Source: Primula veris (lineage: Eukaryota; Streptophyta; Magnoliopsida; Ericales; Primulaceae). Taken from it: DNA of 64,000 nucleotides. The position numbers were made by a program, and so were the translations under genes. How positions within the stretch are numbered: position 1 is the stretch's first letter; the number at the start of each line of letters is the position of its first letter. The notes below the pieces were generated by a model that was not told the origin of the DNA, made no database searches, and saw only the letters and a list, made by a program, of their open reading frames with translations. The stretch covers positions 30,698,402 to 30,762,401 of the forward strand of contig OY821750.1 of the NCBI GenBank assembly GCA_963682055.1, read 5' to 3'. Below are positions 1 through 11,019 of the stretch, one piece after another.

Positions 1-337
1 AAAATATTTTTCACAAGTTAACTAACTCTTAAGATTATAACAAATAATATTTATTTCTAAACATTATTTTGAATAAAAATGTAATTTAAGCTAATGGGAA
101 AAATAAACAATTAATTTTGAATGTTTAAATAGTACTATTAAAGATTTGGTGAAATCTTTCTCTTGTTTAAGGTAAATTGGATGGTTTATTATAAATTGAC
201 CAATCACAATGGTACACATGGTAGGTATGTAGAGAAACTCTACAACCCGGGTCCTAGAAAAATAGTGTCCATTTTTTTTTTATCAAATTTCTTTGACCAT
301 AGAAAGTGACAATGCCGGTGACATAAGAGATCTGGTA
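1..337. other. AT-rich intergenic DNA
   Basis: No open frame with coding character, no terminal repeats and no RNA gene were recognised here. Confidence 0.5.
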
Positions 338-629
338 TAAAATAGTCTCACACGCGTCACGTGTTATACGCATAATAACATATATCTCGTAATATATTTT
401 ATTTTGAACATAATATTTAGATTTTGTATCATTTATTATAGTTATGCAGGTTAAAACGAATTGTTAATTAATTTAGACTATATCCGTAATTAGTAAAATA
501 CAATGAGTACAAATTGTTAATTAATTATTAGATTAGTTATATTGGTAATTATTAAAATATAGTGAGGGTATTTTTAGAAAAATTGGACAGACTGATTTTC
601 TTTTGGGTTGTCTTATTATAATAGAATCA
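338..629 (-). mobile_element. Helitron-like non-autonomous element
   Basis: Read on the minus strand, one end (about 612-629) carries the string TCTATTATAATAAG followed by a CAACCCAA motif. The Helitron at 28187-28479 has the same string at its 5' end. The other end has a GC-rich palindrome (CACGTGACGCGTG, about 350-363), as expected of a Helitron 3' hairpin. The final CTRR is eroded, so the exact 3' end is uncertain. No coding capacity. The family link rests on shared end sequence seen by eye. Confidence 0.45.
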
Positions 630-1600
630 TATTGATCATACAAATATTAATATTATGTTTTTTTGTTTGTATATAACCACTTCAAAACTATATGAACGTA
701 TATTTGATAATTGTTTATTGTTCAACAGGCTAACCACTAGGGATGTGAGAAATATACTACTACTACCGCATTCGTTTTTGAACAACAGAGAAAAAAATAT
801 AAATTTATATCAAAATAAACGTCTAATTTTGGTTTTAATTTGACAAAAAAAAATAATTTAGCAGTAAATGTACTGTGTAATTGAATAATCTGACAGTATT
901 TGACCTAATTGAAAGAAAGATTGTGTAACTTTGTACCTAACTTCAATTCCCCTAATATTCTATTTATATTCTCTATCATTACCTATTTAACCCAAAATAT
1001 TTGTTTAAAAAAGACAAAAAAATTCTACAATTACAATTAGACATGTATCAATACATTCCATAGAAAAATCACAAACAATTTATTTTGAAAAAAATGTAAA
1101 AGTGTAAACGAAACATTAAATTTTAAGAAAATTGTCTAAACCAGATTTTGTCAAAACGTTAAAATATTTGTATAGTAATATATTATAAAAACTTATAACA
1201 AGGGGAAAAAGTTTTGAAAATAAACAAAGCTGCACGACATGGGGTATATAATATGGGTAAAAGATTTGGACTCTCTGGAAAAGCGTTATTTTTTCTGAGA
1301 TAAGTATTGTTTAATATTTAGTCATGTACACTTTCTACACGATACGATTAGAATCGATGAAAATCTCAATTCCAAGATTTATAAGTTAAGTGAATTCAAG
1401 ACAAAACATGTCTTGTTCAAAACAAGGAGGGGGCTGCAACCCTGTTAGCTTCCTCCTAGCTCCTCTCATGCGGTGAAATTTTTCCCTACGTACGCTAGGT
1501 GTTTCGAACCTGGGTTGACATTGGCTATTATCCTTATAGTGGTTCATAAAGAACGTTAAGTTCTGGTACAAGTAAATAGACATAAGCGAAGGAGCAATAT
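630..1600. other. Intergenic DNA without recognisable gene
   Basis: AT-rich. Around 1420-1530 there is a short GC-richer patch whose minus strand contains GGTTCGAAAC, which resembles a pol III B box. A matching A box was not found, so no SINE or tRNA is called. Confidence 0.4.
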
Positions 1601-1607
1601 TTGATCA

Positions 1608-1820
1608 TTGTTTTATTGGATGTTTGTGGTAGGTTGGAAACAAAAACAAGAAGTGCCAACGACTCCTCTAAATATTGCAGCTAAAGCAGGGTCTTATATG
1701 GCTCTGAAATCCGCCAAATTTTCAACTTGCACCCAGACACTTCAACATATCAGCAACGGGAATAGAGCCCCCGCTGGTGCTCAGATTAAGCGCGCCATTG
1801 ATTTACTACTAGAGGTATGA
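1608..1820 (+). pseudogene. Possible coding exon relic, unrecognised
   Basis: A 70-codon open stretch has strikingly protein-like composition in its second half, with alternating charged and aliphatic residues and a C-terminal IKRAIDLLLEV helix-like segment. The reading stops just after GAG|GTATGA, which could be a splice donor. No family was recognised and no partner exons were found nearby. It may be an exon of a decayed or captured gene. The apparent start codon is probably not a true initiation site. Confidence 0.25.
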
Positions 1821-2269
1821 GCCCTTTTAACACCTTTTATTAGCATTAATATTTTGCATGAGTATAAAGACAACTACATGTATCTTTTTGGTAAAAGGAT
1901 ATGCAATCAATTTTTACAAAATTGTACTTCCAAAAGCATATATTTGAAAAGCATACTCGCTTTTACAATAGCAAAGTCGTGTTTTGGAGTCACGAGGATT
2001 GATTTGTTGATATTTTTCTATCCTATGCTATCAAGATAAGTTAACCACTTTTGTTATACAACAAAATACGAGTCTTATGAGTATTATTTACTAAAAGAGT
2101 AGGTACTGTATCTGAAAATTTATATACGTGTTTTATGTTTGTTTTCGTGTACGTAAAAATAATAATTAAAAGTGCAAGGACTAAAAATAAATAAATAATT
2201 TTATTTCTATAATGGAATGTGACTCTATTACAAATTCCGACACTTGCAGAATGTAAAAGCAATTAATAA

Positions 2270-2425
2270 AAATTCCAGACAGAATAATATAAGTTATTAA
2301 ACTGTTGGACTGGTTTGTAATTAAACAAAACTGTCAGACAGAATAGTATAAAACTAAACTGCTGGACTGTTTATTAATTAAAAGAAACTGTCAGACAGAA
2401 TAGTATAATTACTAAACTGCTGGAC
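2270..2425. repeat. Short tandem repeat, about 58 bp x 3
   Basis: The phrase CAGACAGAATA recurs near 2276, 2335 and 2392, each time followed by ACTAAACTGCTGGACTG or a close variant. The copies are imperfect and AT-rich. They lie beside the LTR-like segment at 2578-3143 and may belong to that decayed element. Confidence 0.6.
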
Positions 2426-2577
2426 TGTTTCTGTAAATAAATTACAGGACTGAAATGAAACTAATCTAATTAAACAATTAAATTACAGAATTGAAACAGT
2501 ACTTTAAATAAATTACAGAAAGGTAAAACAGAATTTAAATATTAAAAAAATGACAGAAAATAAATAGACGAGTCTAA

Positions 2578-3143
2578 TGTTTAACAGTATGCCCTTAACC
2601 GATATTCGCCTAACCACCTTTGAGGTTTCTGGTTATGTTTGGCGCTTCGATCCCAAGATACAACGTCTCAGATGACTCGTCGAAAACTGGCGACGAGTCA
2701 AGGTCGAGCTGTTGGTGGGTGCATGGCTCTCTCTGACTAAAATGTAATGCTGATTTTGAGATATGATATATGCTGTTGTGTTTTTGACATGTGGGGGGTC
2801 TGTCTATTTATAGGCTGACTGAGTATCTCAGCCATTAAAGTCATTTTACTACTGTCAGTGTATTAAATTTGCAATGAATTTATATTTATTGCAACAGTTA
2901 CAGTTTTGCTGGACATTTTTTCCGAACATGCGCGTTTTTTTCCTGAACATGCGTGCTTTTCCCGACGAGCAGGCACGCTTTTCCCGACGAGCAGGCGTTC
3001 CCGACGAGGACACACTACTTAATATCCATAAGGGATAGCTTTGTATATATATTGTAAAAATGACTCTTCATTTTTCAATATGGGACAATTCTTAATGAGT
3101 TATCCCCATTAAACTCATTTTCCAGCATTAAGGGTTTTCTAAC
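2578..3143 (-). mobile_element. LTR-like fragment (candidate solo LTR)
   Basis: On the minus strand this begins TGTTAGAAAACCC and ends in CA at 2578, the TG...CA structure of an LTR. It is GC-richer than its surroundings and contains short direct repeats of CCCGACGAGCAGGC near 2962-3000. A clean 5-bp TSD was not found, so the termini are uncertain. No internal coding region was recognised nearby. Confidence 0.35.
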
Positions 3144-3187
3144 AGTCTGGCAGTCTGATAAATTAATATATTAGAATAATTTGGTAG

Positions 3188-3480
3188 AATGCCCATTTGT
3201 CATTCCATAACTATTTTTTTTTGTTGAAGTAAAATGTTAAATAGCTACTACTTTTTAAATCTTATTTCAAAAAACATCCCCCAAAATTTTCATTTCAATT
3301 AGGTTCTATTTTGACATAAATATAAAAAGGGGTTCAAATCTTGTTTTAATTCATTAACCCATTAAACTTTCGTTCTATGTAATTAGACCCCACTACACTC
3401 CACCACCGTCTCTGACGAACCACCGTCGTCGGAGCAACGTCTCCGTCGGAGCAACTCCGTCTCTCTTTATATCTATATAT
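3188..3480 (-). repeat. Dispersed repeat, inverted relative to 25960-26265
   Basis: This roughly 290-bp segment reappears in inverted orientation at 25960-26265, with high similarity by eye. It contains a GC-rich block (GTCGTCGGAGCAACGTCTCC, near 3427) at one end and the phrase GCCCATTTGTCATTCC at the other. The GC-rich end abuts a TA-rich microsatellite in both copies. Terminal inverted repeats and clear pol III boxes were not seen, so the element class is unknown. Confidence 0.6.
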
Positions 3481-3502
3481 ATATATATATATATATATAT
3501 TA
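3470..3502. repeat. (TA)n microsatellite
   Basis: Alternating TA dinucleotides flank the GC-rich end of the preceding dispersed repeat. Confidence 0.8.
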
Positions 3503-4567
3503 CAAAAATAGTTATATATATTGTAAAGCTGTCTAAATCTACAAGACTGTAATAGACAAACTGTCAGACTCACAAGTAACTAAGAGGGTGGTTGTCAAGA
3601 AGATTTGAGTTGATATATGAAAAGTATAACTCCACATTTTATCCTTTATGTTAGGGTTTCCTAGCTTCTTTCTCAAAAGATAGATGTGAGTTATTCATGC
3701 CTACAACTGTGTATCAAATACTTGCGACTGTTGTAATTAATTATTTTACCCATACATCCCTACAAGTTTCAACCAAAAATACTAAAAAAATGAAGAGAAG
3801 TGTTTACCGGAAGCGGCCATTTGTCTCCATCGAAATGTTATACCACATTTGGATGACATATGAACAATAGTCTGATGAAACACATTAATTTGTCACTATA
3901 AATTTTGGAATTTTTGCAAACAAATAAACAACAGTCATTTTACCTATGTCATCATTCTGTACTAGAATTATGAATCCATAAGCTGGATTTGTTTCAAATA
4001 AACTAAAAATAAAAGTGTTTAAGCACAGCAAAGCACTCACAAGTCACATGACAGTATCCATTTCCCAAACAACCCAAGTTATGAACAAGGAATCGAAGTG
4101 CATAATAAACAAAAACGAGGAGAGAAAAGTTTCAAACCAAACACGGAATAATATCCGATTGAAACACTGACTTACAATCGAAATAGAAAACATTTTTTTA
4201 AAACAAAGCCAGCAAAAGTCCTCAAATTCACAAACTACTGACCAATTACCAAGTATTCTAGCTCGTATCAACGAACAACCAAACACAGCCAGAACACCAT
4301 TCAGGTGGGTTCTAAAAACATAGAAAATTAACAAACACTGGGAAACATTGTTTAAATAATTGGTGGATAAACCCACATTTTTATTAATAAGAGAATAAAA
4401 ATGTGGGGGGAAACCCCCACAAAATAGTAACAAAGTTGCTTAAAATGAGAGAACAAAGTTCTAAATTGAAATACATGAAAAACTTCGGACTAAAAAGAAA
4501 ACTTATTATAAAAAAAAAGGTCTTCGCAGCAAATTCAATAATCTTCTTTCCAGACAAGCTCTGGCAC

Positions 4568-5896
4568 TTATTCGGGTGGCAAATGGACGAGGCTGCTAAC
4601 AAAAGGGAAGTACTTAGCATGGAAATCCCACTCCCGACCAATAACCTCCCCCCTGTCTTCCCTCATATGGTAGAGCCACAACGACCTACTCGCAAAAATA
4701 ACCACGGTGTCGCCATTGTTCGTCACAAATGGCAAAACCCTACACTGAGTAGCATGCCCAACACTCCCACCCAAAAGAGATAACCCAACATCATTACTCA
4801 AGCGCATTTCCAAACCTGTAAATACTCTCAAATCGAACTCGGTCTCGTCCCCATCTAAACCTGAATGGCGCACATGTATGTAACCAAGCTCTCCATCTAT
4901 CCTAGTCAGTGCCCCATTAAACTTGAACTCCGATGGCAAGCTCAAAACACCGCAAACCTCGCTCTTCAAGTCAAACGCCAGAACATACCCTGAGTCAGTA
5001 ACAAAATAAGCTATTTTGTTAACATAAAACCCACCTCCTAAAATCTTCGAATTTTCCAGTTCAATAGATTCTGAAGTTGATAACCTCCACTCCTTAGTCT
5101 CCGACGAATAAATTTCGAAATACACTATAGGACTATCAGACAAAGGGACGGCACATATTATTTCAAAGTGGGCCTCAATGTTCATCTCTGAGGGCTCGAA
5201 TGTAAGGACTATAGCAGGGTCAAGTCCATGAAAGAATTTGGGTTTTGGTATGATGCGGTATTCCTTATTTACCGGGTTACATACGTAATAATCATCGTCA
5301 TCTTCGACAGCCTGGCAGAGGAGGAGGCCGTAGCATGATCCTCGAATAATAACAGCTTTCGGAAGGAACTCAAGGTCAGCGTTAGGGATTTCAGAAGAAT
5401 TTTTGTCGATAGCTATGTATGTAATGGGGCCTTGGTCATTTGCCTGGCAGAAGAAGCCCGAGAGGTTTCTGAAGAGGTAAGTCTGCTTGTGGGCAAAAAA
5501 TGGGCTTGATATCCACACTTCCCACTCCTTTGAGACTGTTTTGAACCTCGCGAGTGATTTAGCAGGGAGAAAAGGAAGAACATGGTCTTCAACAATATCT
5601 TTGATCTCCATATTCTTTCTGAGCTTTATATGCGAGGGAAATTCAAAGGCTCCTGGGACTAACAGTGAGCACTTTTTCTTGAAATCAGCTTCGGGTATAT
5701 CATATTCAACCACGTCAATCAATTTTGTGTTCTCTTGCTCAGAGTCTTCACCAACAGAATCAGTTTCACAGCTTGAATTTCCAGATAAGTCGTTCTTGGC
5801 ATTTTCCTCGGGATCAGAATCGATGCTAAGAGTGACGGCAAACTCATCCGAGGTTATTTGTTCATACGAACACTCCGAAATTGAATTATTATCCAT
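4568..5896 (-). CDS. F-box protein with FBA/kelch-type C-terminal region
   Basis: An intact single-exon gene for a 442-residue protein. Residues 1-75 are acidic and low in complexity. Residues about 96-137 form an F-box (conserved VLPFLPAKSLARFKTVSKEW), the motif that binds SKP1 in SCF ubiquitin ligases. Residues about 145-430 resemble the F-box-associated substrate-recognition region of plant proteins (CNPVNKEYRIIPKP; EVCGVLSLP). The ATG at 5894-5896 is chosen because the open frame upstream of it begins only with a TTG, and the duplicated copy at 19.5 kb retains the same ATG and following residues. The stop is TAA at 4568-4570. The substrate cannot be inferred. This is a large, fast-evolving plant family, so the specific role is unknown. 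Confidence 0.85.
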   Translation of the reverse strand: MDNNSISECSYEQITSDEFAVTLSIDSDPEENAKNDLSGNSSCETDSVGEDSEQENTKLIDVVEYDIPEADFKKKCSLLVPGAFEFPSHIKLRKNMEIKDIVEDHVLPFLPAKSLARFKTVSKEWEVWISSPFFAHKQTYLFRNLSGFFCQANDQGPITYIAIDKNSSEIPNADLEFLPKAVIIRGSCYGLLLCQAVEDDDDYYVCNPVNKEYRIIPKPKFFHGLDPAIVLTFEPSEMNIEAHFEIICAVPLSDSPIVYFEIYSSETKEWRLSTSESIELENSKILGGGFYVNKIAYFVTDSGYVLAFDLKSEVCGVLSLPSEFKFNGALTRIDGELGYIHVRHSGLDGDETEFDLRVFTGLEMRLSNDVGLSLLGGSVGHATQCRVLPFVTNNGDTVVIFASRSLWLYHMREDRGEVIGREWDFHAKYFPFVSSLVHLPPE

Positions 5897-7020
5897 CTTC
5901 TCACTATCCAATACGACAACATAGAAAACATATTATCAAAGATAAGTGCATAAAGAAAGTGTATGGGGAACGTAAATGCTTCCATTAACCAAATAGATTC
6001 AGATTGTGTACTCTTTAATCATACCCCAAAAAGAAAATACGCGTAAAAGCGCATAGTTTACTTTTCCTATTTGCCTAAATTATAAGGGCATAAATGTTAA
6101 CTATATATATATACATATAGAAGCATTAATAAAACATTCCCATAAGATTTAATAAAAGAAAGTTTCTACTCATAATTCCGTTTAAATGACTGGGGAAATT
6201 AAATAAAACACAACCCCTGGAAGATTTTTCTATTAAATAAAAGCCAATGTATATGTAAATGTGTATGAAGATGAAAAAAAAAAAGAAGTTTATTGCAATA
6301 TGCAGAGATGCCAAAGAAAAGGCTAACAGAATCAAAGTTTTAGTTTTAACATGTTTACCCCACTCCGAAATATGTACTTCATATGTATGCATGCATAAGT
6401 CGACAACCAGGTATTATACACACAATGGTATTATAGGTAGTAGTACGTACCTCGAAATAGAAAGATATGATGAAAGGCAAACAACGATAACCAAGAGTTG
6501 AAGTGAAGCAACACCCTCTGCGCAACAGTTAAATAAAATGGTACTTAAACGATGAAATTTGGATATGAAAAAACTACATAATATAATTAACTAAAAGATG
6601 ACAAAGTAATAATATTCACATTTATTTAATAGAAAATTCAAGTCATAACTGAATTGGTTGCTCATCAACAACCATATAATTTGTAGTCAGAATTTTAAAT
6701 TGGTGGTTCCTCCTTTAGATCTGCCGCTGTTTTATTTTGGGATCGATAAATAAAAAATAGAAAAAACTCCCATTTCGAAGTTGTTCTACAATGCACCCTT
6801 ATGACCAGCTTATCGGAGAGAATTTGATGTCCCAACAAGGGAAGTGTTACATTTACCTTCGCTTGTTGTCATTTTCCATGAATCAAAAGGACTAGCTATC
6901 TGGTTGTATTAAGTTCATGTTTAGGGTTAACTAAAATATAGGATAGGATAGTACGAAAGGGGTGATAATTATATACTTCCTCATTTGGTTTCATATCATG
7001 GATTTGACAAAATTTTAACG
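5897..7020. other. F-box upstream region
   Basis: AT-rich 5' flank of the F-box gene, with no other gene seen. It is duplicated in pieces at 19562-19888, 23600-23820 and 24590-25060, which suggests it moved with the gene. A TATATATATA run lies at 6101-6112. No transcription start can be fixed. Confidence 0.5.
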
Positions 7021-8352
7021 CTGGCTGCCTACCTGGTGATAATTACTACCATTGTTAATTTTCTATGGTGAAATCGCGAAATGGAATTCTACCAAAATCA
7101 TCTTATAGATTCATAAAAGACTTTCATTATCACTATAAACTTACAAAACTATAAAAATTCGTGTTACAATCACAAATGAGTATTCTGCCAAATACTTATA
7201 ATACATTAATCAATAGACTCCCATTATCACTATAAACGTATAGAACTTTATTAATTAGTGATATAATAAAGACGGGGTATTCAACCAAAATGACCTAATA
7301 TATTCATATTAGACTTACATTAATTATCACTATAAACTTATAAAGCTTTACACATTAGTGATAAAATCAAAATTGGCATTCTACCAAATGCACTTCTAAT
7401 AGATTAATTAATCATACTCCCATTGTCACTATAAACTTGTAGAACATTATAAATTAGTGATATAATCATGATGGGGAATTCTACCAAAATTACCTAATAG
7501 ATTCATATTAATTAGACTTCATTATCATTATAAACTTGTAAAACTATTAAAATTAGTGAAATGGATCTCGCAATTGGGCATTCAACCAAATACTTCTAAT
7601 AGATTAATCATAGACTCCCATTACAACTCTAAACTTGTAGAACATTACAAGTTAGTGATAAAATCGTGACCTCATATTCTATCAAAATTATCTGATGGAT
7701 TCATAACATATTAGACTTACATTATCACTATAGATTTGTAAAACTATAAAAATTAGGGATAAAATTACAAATGAACCTTCTACCAAATACTTCTAAATTA
7801 GTGATATAATCACGATGAGGTATTCTACCAAAATCGCCTAATAGATTCATAATAGACTTTCATTATCACTATAAACTTATAAAACTACAAAAAATTAGTG
7901 ATAAAATTACAAATGGGCATTCTACCAAATGCTTCTAATAGCTAGATTACTTATTAATTCATAGACTCTCATTACCATTATAAACTTGTAGAACATTATA
8001 AATTGGTGATAAAATTGCGATGGAGTATTCTACCAAAATTACCTAATGGATTCATATTAGACTTTCATTATCACCATAAAGATATAAAACTATAAATAAA
8101 AAAATAGTACTAAAATCACAATGAGGATTCTATCAAATTCTTCTAATAGATTAATTTATCATAGACTTCAGTTATCACTATAAACTTGCATAACTTTATA
8201 AATTAGTGATAAAATCACGATGGGATGTTCTACTAAAAATTATCTTATACATTCATAATAGACTTTCTTTATCATATAAAGTATAAACTTATAAAATTAT
8301 AAAAATTAGAGGTAAAATCACACATGAGAATTCTACCAAATTCTTCTAAAAG
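7020..8352. repeat. AT-rich tandem array, part 1
   Basis: A degenerate array whose unit is about 90 bp and often alternates in two forms. The recurring core is ATTATCACTATAAACTT, then AAATTAGTGATAAAATCAC, then ATTCTACCAAA. More than a dozen cores can be followed. The array resumes at 9442 after an insertion, and a shorter copy lies at 25070-25610. It has no coding character. Confidence 0.8.
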
Positions 8353-9441
8353 ATTAAGGTGTCATTTGAGAACCAAGTGCTTCTAGAAAAGTGGTATCTA
8401 AGGATGTGTTGTTGAAAATGTGACTTTTGTAAAAGCAATTTAGAAAAAAAAATAGCGTATGAAGAAAAAGTGTTTTAGATATTATTCATAAATTTTGTCT
8501 ATGTTTGGTATGTATAGGTTTGAAATGACTTAATAGCATAATAATTGATACAATGCCAAAAAATACATAAAGAAAAGACTAATAAGTTCAAGATCACTTT
8601 AAAACCCAAATAAATACACAAAATAAAAACACTGATAAACATTTTTATTTCTGATTAAATAGAAGATTTTTAAAAAAAAATCAACAACTATTTCATGAAG
8701 TAAGACTAGAATTAACAATTGCAATCCAAGTTATATCCATCTTATTTTTTTAATGAAATCCTTTCTAGGTCAAAAACGTTGTTTCTCGAAAATAACATAT
8801 TCGCAAAAGATAGCAACTTTTAGGAATATAACAATGTTTTGAAAAATAAAAGCATTTTAAAATAAAACTAATTGGAAAATACCATGTTGGAAAATAACAG
8901 CAATTTTCAAAAGTCATATTCTAAAAAAGAGTTTTTATATGAAAAAAGTCGTTCTACAACAGAGAAATTGATTTGAAAATTCTGTTTTTTATAAAAAGAA
9001 TTTCCTTTCAAAATTTTAATAAAGAATTTGAAAAGGCCGTTTTAATGAAATCCAATTTGACAAAAATACCATTTGAAAAAGTCTATAAAAATAAAAGGGT
9101 TTCTTAAAGAAAATGTGTTATAGAAGAAAAATTAAATTTGAAAAAGTAATTTTTAAAAAAATGCATTTTTACGTTAAATAAATATTTTTCTTATTGTGAT
9201 AAATCGTTTAAAAAAAATTGTGTTTTAGATAGACCAAAATTGCCTATACATTTTTTTAATTGCTTTGGTTTGCACTTCTACAAAAGTGGCTAAAAAAACT
9301 TCGTGTGGAGCATCAAATCGTAAATTCTCAAAATGGAATTCTGAATAATTCAAGATAAATTTTTTCATCAAACGCAAAAAAATACCGTAGAAATGCTTCT
9401 AGCATCAAGAAGCACTTCTAACAATGATGCCAAAGAGCCCC
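8353..9441. mobile_element. Non-autonomous hAT-like element in the array
   Basis: The tandem array breaks at about 8353 and resumes at about 9442. The intervening 1.09 kb begins AGGTGTCATTTGAGAACC and ends with a sequence whose reverse complement begins CAGGGGCTCTTTGGCATCA. Both ends then share AAGTGCTTCT, giving imperfect inverted termini typical of hAT elements. A clean 8-bp TSD was not found. The interior is rich in TTTGAAAA motifs and has no transposase frame. Confidence 0.5.
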
Positions 9442-9965
9442 TGATATATGATATATCATAGACTCCCATCATCACAATAAACTAGTATAAAACCTTTTTA
9501 ATTAGTGATAAATGTAGGGGTATTCTCCCAAAATCTCCTAATAATTCATTATTACTATAAACTTGTAAAACTATATATATAAAAAAAATAGTGATAAAAT
9601 CACAATTGGGTATTCTACCAAATACTTCTAAGTTCTAATAGATTAATTAATCATATACTCCCATTATCACTCTAAACTTGCAAAACTTTATAAATTAGTG
9701 ATTAAATCATAAAGGGGTATCTATGTAAATGGCTAAATCTACTAATTTCATCATAGTCTTTCTTTGTCACTATTAACTTGTAAAATTTTATGATTTAGTA
9801 ATTAAAAAAAAGGGTATCTATCCAAATCTCCTAATAAATCACTATAGATCGACTTTTAAAAATTTAAATCACCTAATTAATCAATAAAAACTTGTTAAAC
9901 TCTATAAATTAGTGATAAAATCACACAAAAAAAAAAGTTATTCTAACAAATTCTCCTAATATAGA
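9442..9965. repeat. AT-rich tandem array, part 2
   Basis: Continues the same unit as 7020-8352 (CATTATCACTCTAAACTTG, TAAATTAGTGATTAAATCA), but with shorter, more decayed copies that fade by about 9960. Confidence 0.7.
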
Positions 9966-10179
9966 ATAAACCCTGAACTTGTTAAAACAAATAAAAGAAT
10001 TGAGTAATAGAAAAAAGTACCAGGATACAAGAATTACTTAATTTAAAAAAAAAAAGGAAAACAATTACCTTTAGATATATGAATTATATAATCTGGAAAG
10101 TGAATTAGGTACTTGGGATAAAATAAGAAGACTAAAGAGAAGTATATATAGCAAAGAAAAACCCATTGATGTATTATGT

Positions 10180-10645
10180 ACCATCATTTAATTTGAAAGA
10201 ATTTAATTAATTTTGCTTCAAAAATTTCTCAATCTGGAAAATGTTGAGATTAAATTGGTGAGACTATAGAGATGTGTATAGGAAAAAACATGTTAATGCA
10301 AAATGCACCATCATTTAATTTGAAAGAATTTAATTAATTTCGATTCAAACATTTTCTCAATCTGGAAAATGTTGAGATTAAATTTGTAAGACTATAGAGA
10401 TGTGTATATAGGAAAAAACATATTAATGCAAAATTCACCATCATTTAATTTGAAAGAATTTAAATAATTTCGCTTAAAAAATTTTCTCAATCTGGAAAAT
10501 GAAGGTGTTTTAGATTAAATTGGTGAGACTATAGAGATGTATATATAGGAAAAAACACATTAACGTAAATTGTACCATCATTTAATTTTAATTAATTTCT
10601 CAATTCGAAACAAACTCACTCTTTCTCTCTCCTTAAATAGATTTA
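10180..10645. repeat. Tandem repeat, 127-137 bp x 3.5
   Basis: ACCATCATTTAATTT begins units at 10180, 10307, 10437 and 10574. Each complete unit also contains TCTCAATCTGGAAAATG and GACTATAGAGATGTGTATA. The last unit is partial. Confidence 0.85.
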
Positions 10646-10734
10646 ACCTTCAGCTCTCTATACAGAGTCTAGTGGGAGATTATAACTGCTACAATTGATC
10701 ATAAAAAATCACATGAAAAAAGATTGCCAAGTAT

Positions 10735-11010
10735 AAAGAAAAATTCTGGTCCAAAGGAATCACTCAACGTGATCGAGGATGTAGGTGATGCTTTGATTAA
10801 TTGTAAGTGTCACTAGGCCAAAGGAATCATGGATCTTTGATTCATGGACATCTTTCCACTTCATCCCATACGAAGAATCATACAAATTTAATGATTTCGG
10901 GAAGGTTCATTTGGATGATTATGAAACCTTCAAGATCGTGGAGAAATGAGATATTCGAGTCAAAGTTTCAAATACGAATATTTGGAAGCTTCAAGAATTG
11001 AGACATATTC
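10735..11010 (+). pseudogene. Unrecognised coding relic
   Basis: In one plus-strand frame, 10813-10947 reads as a coherent protein-like stretch (WIFDSWTSFHFIPYEESYKF, then DFGKVHLDDYETFKIVEK) ending in TGA. Another open stretch, about 10739-10806, precedes it and shares the phrase PKES, suggesting an internal repeat. The family was not recognised. No start codon, splice sites or continuation could be established, so this is probably a gene fragment. Confidence 0.3.
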
Positions 11011-11019
11011 TTGATTTTA

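Larger units (their letters stand above)
3928..7900. repeat. Segmental duplication, copy 1 (F-box segment)
   Basis: Blocks of this interval match 19152-25610 in the same orientation: 3928-4240 with 19152-19480, 5836-6190 with 19500-19888, 6248-6420 with 23600-23820, and about 6462-7900 with 24590-25610. Copy 1 keeps the complete F-box gene. Copy 2 has lost most of it and gained several kilobases of other sequence. The two copies are direct and about 15 kb apart. Confidence 0.8.

Noticed and set aside
1386..1583. tRNA-like or SINE B-box sequence on the minus strand
   Set aside because: GGTTCGAAAC alone is insufficient. No A box, no cloverleaf and no poly(A) or TSD were seen.
5897..5911. Five-codon N-terminal extension of the F-box protein
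   Set aside because: It begins with TTG. The ATG at 5894-5896 is conserved in the duplicated copy.
7020..9965. CRISPR-like repeat-spacer array
   Set aside because: Units are degenerate and contiguous with no unique spacers, in a plant nuclear context. It is a tandem array.
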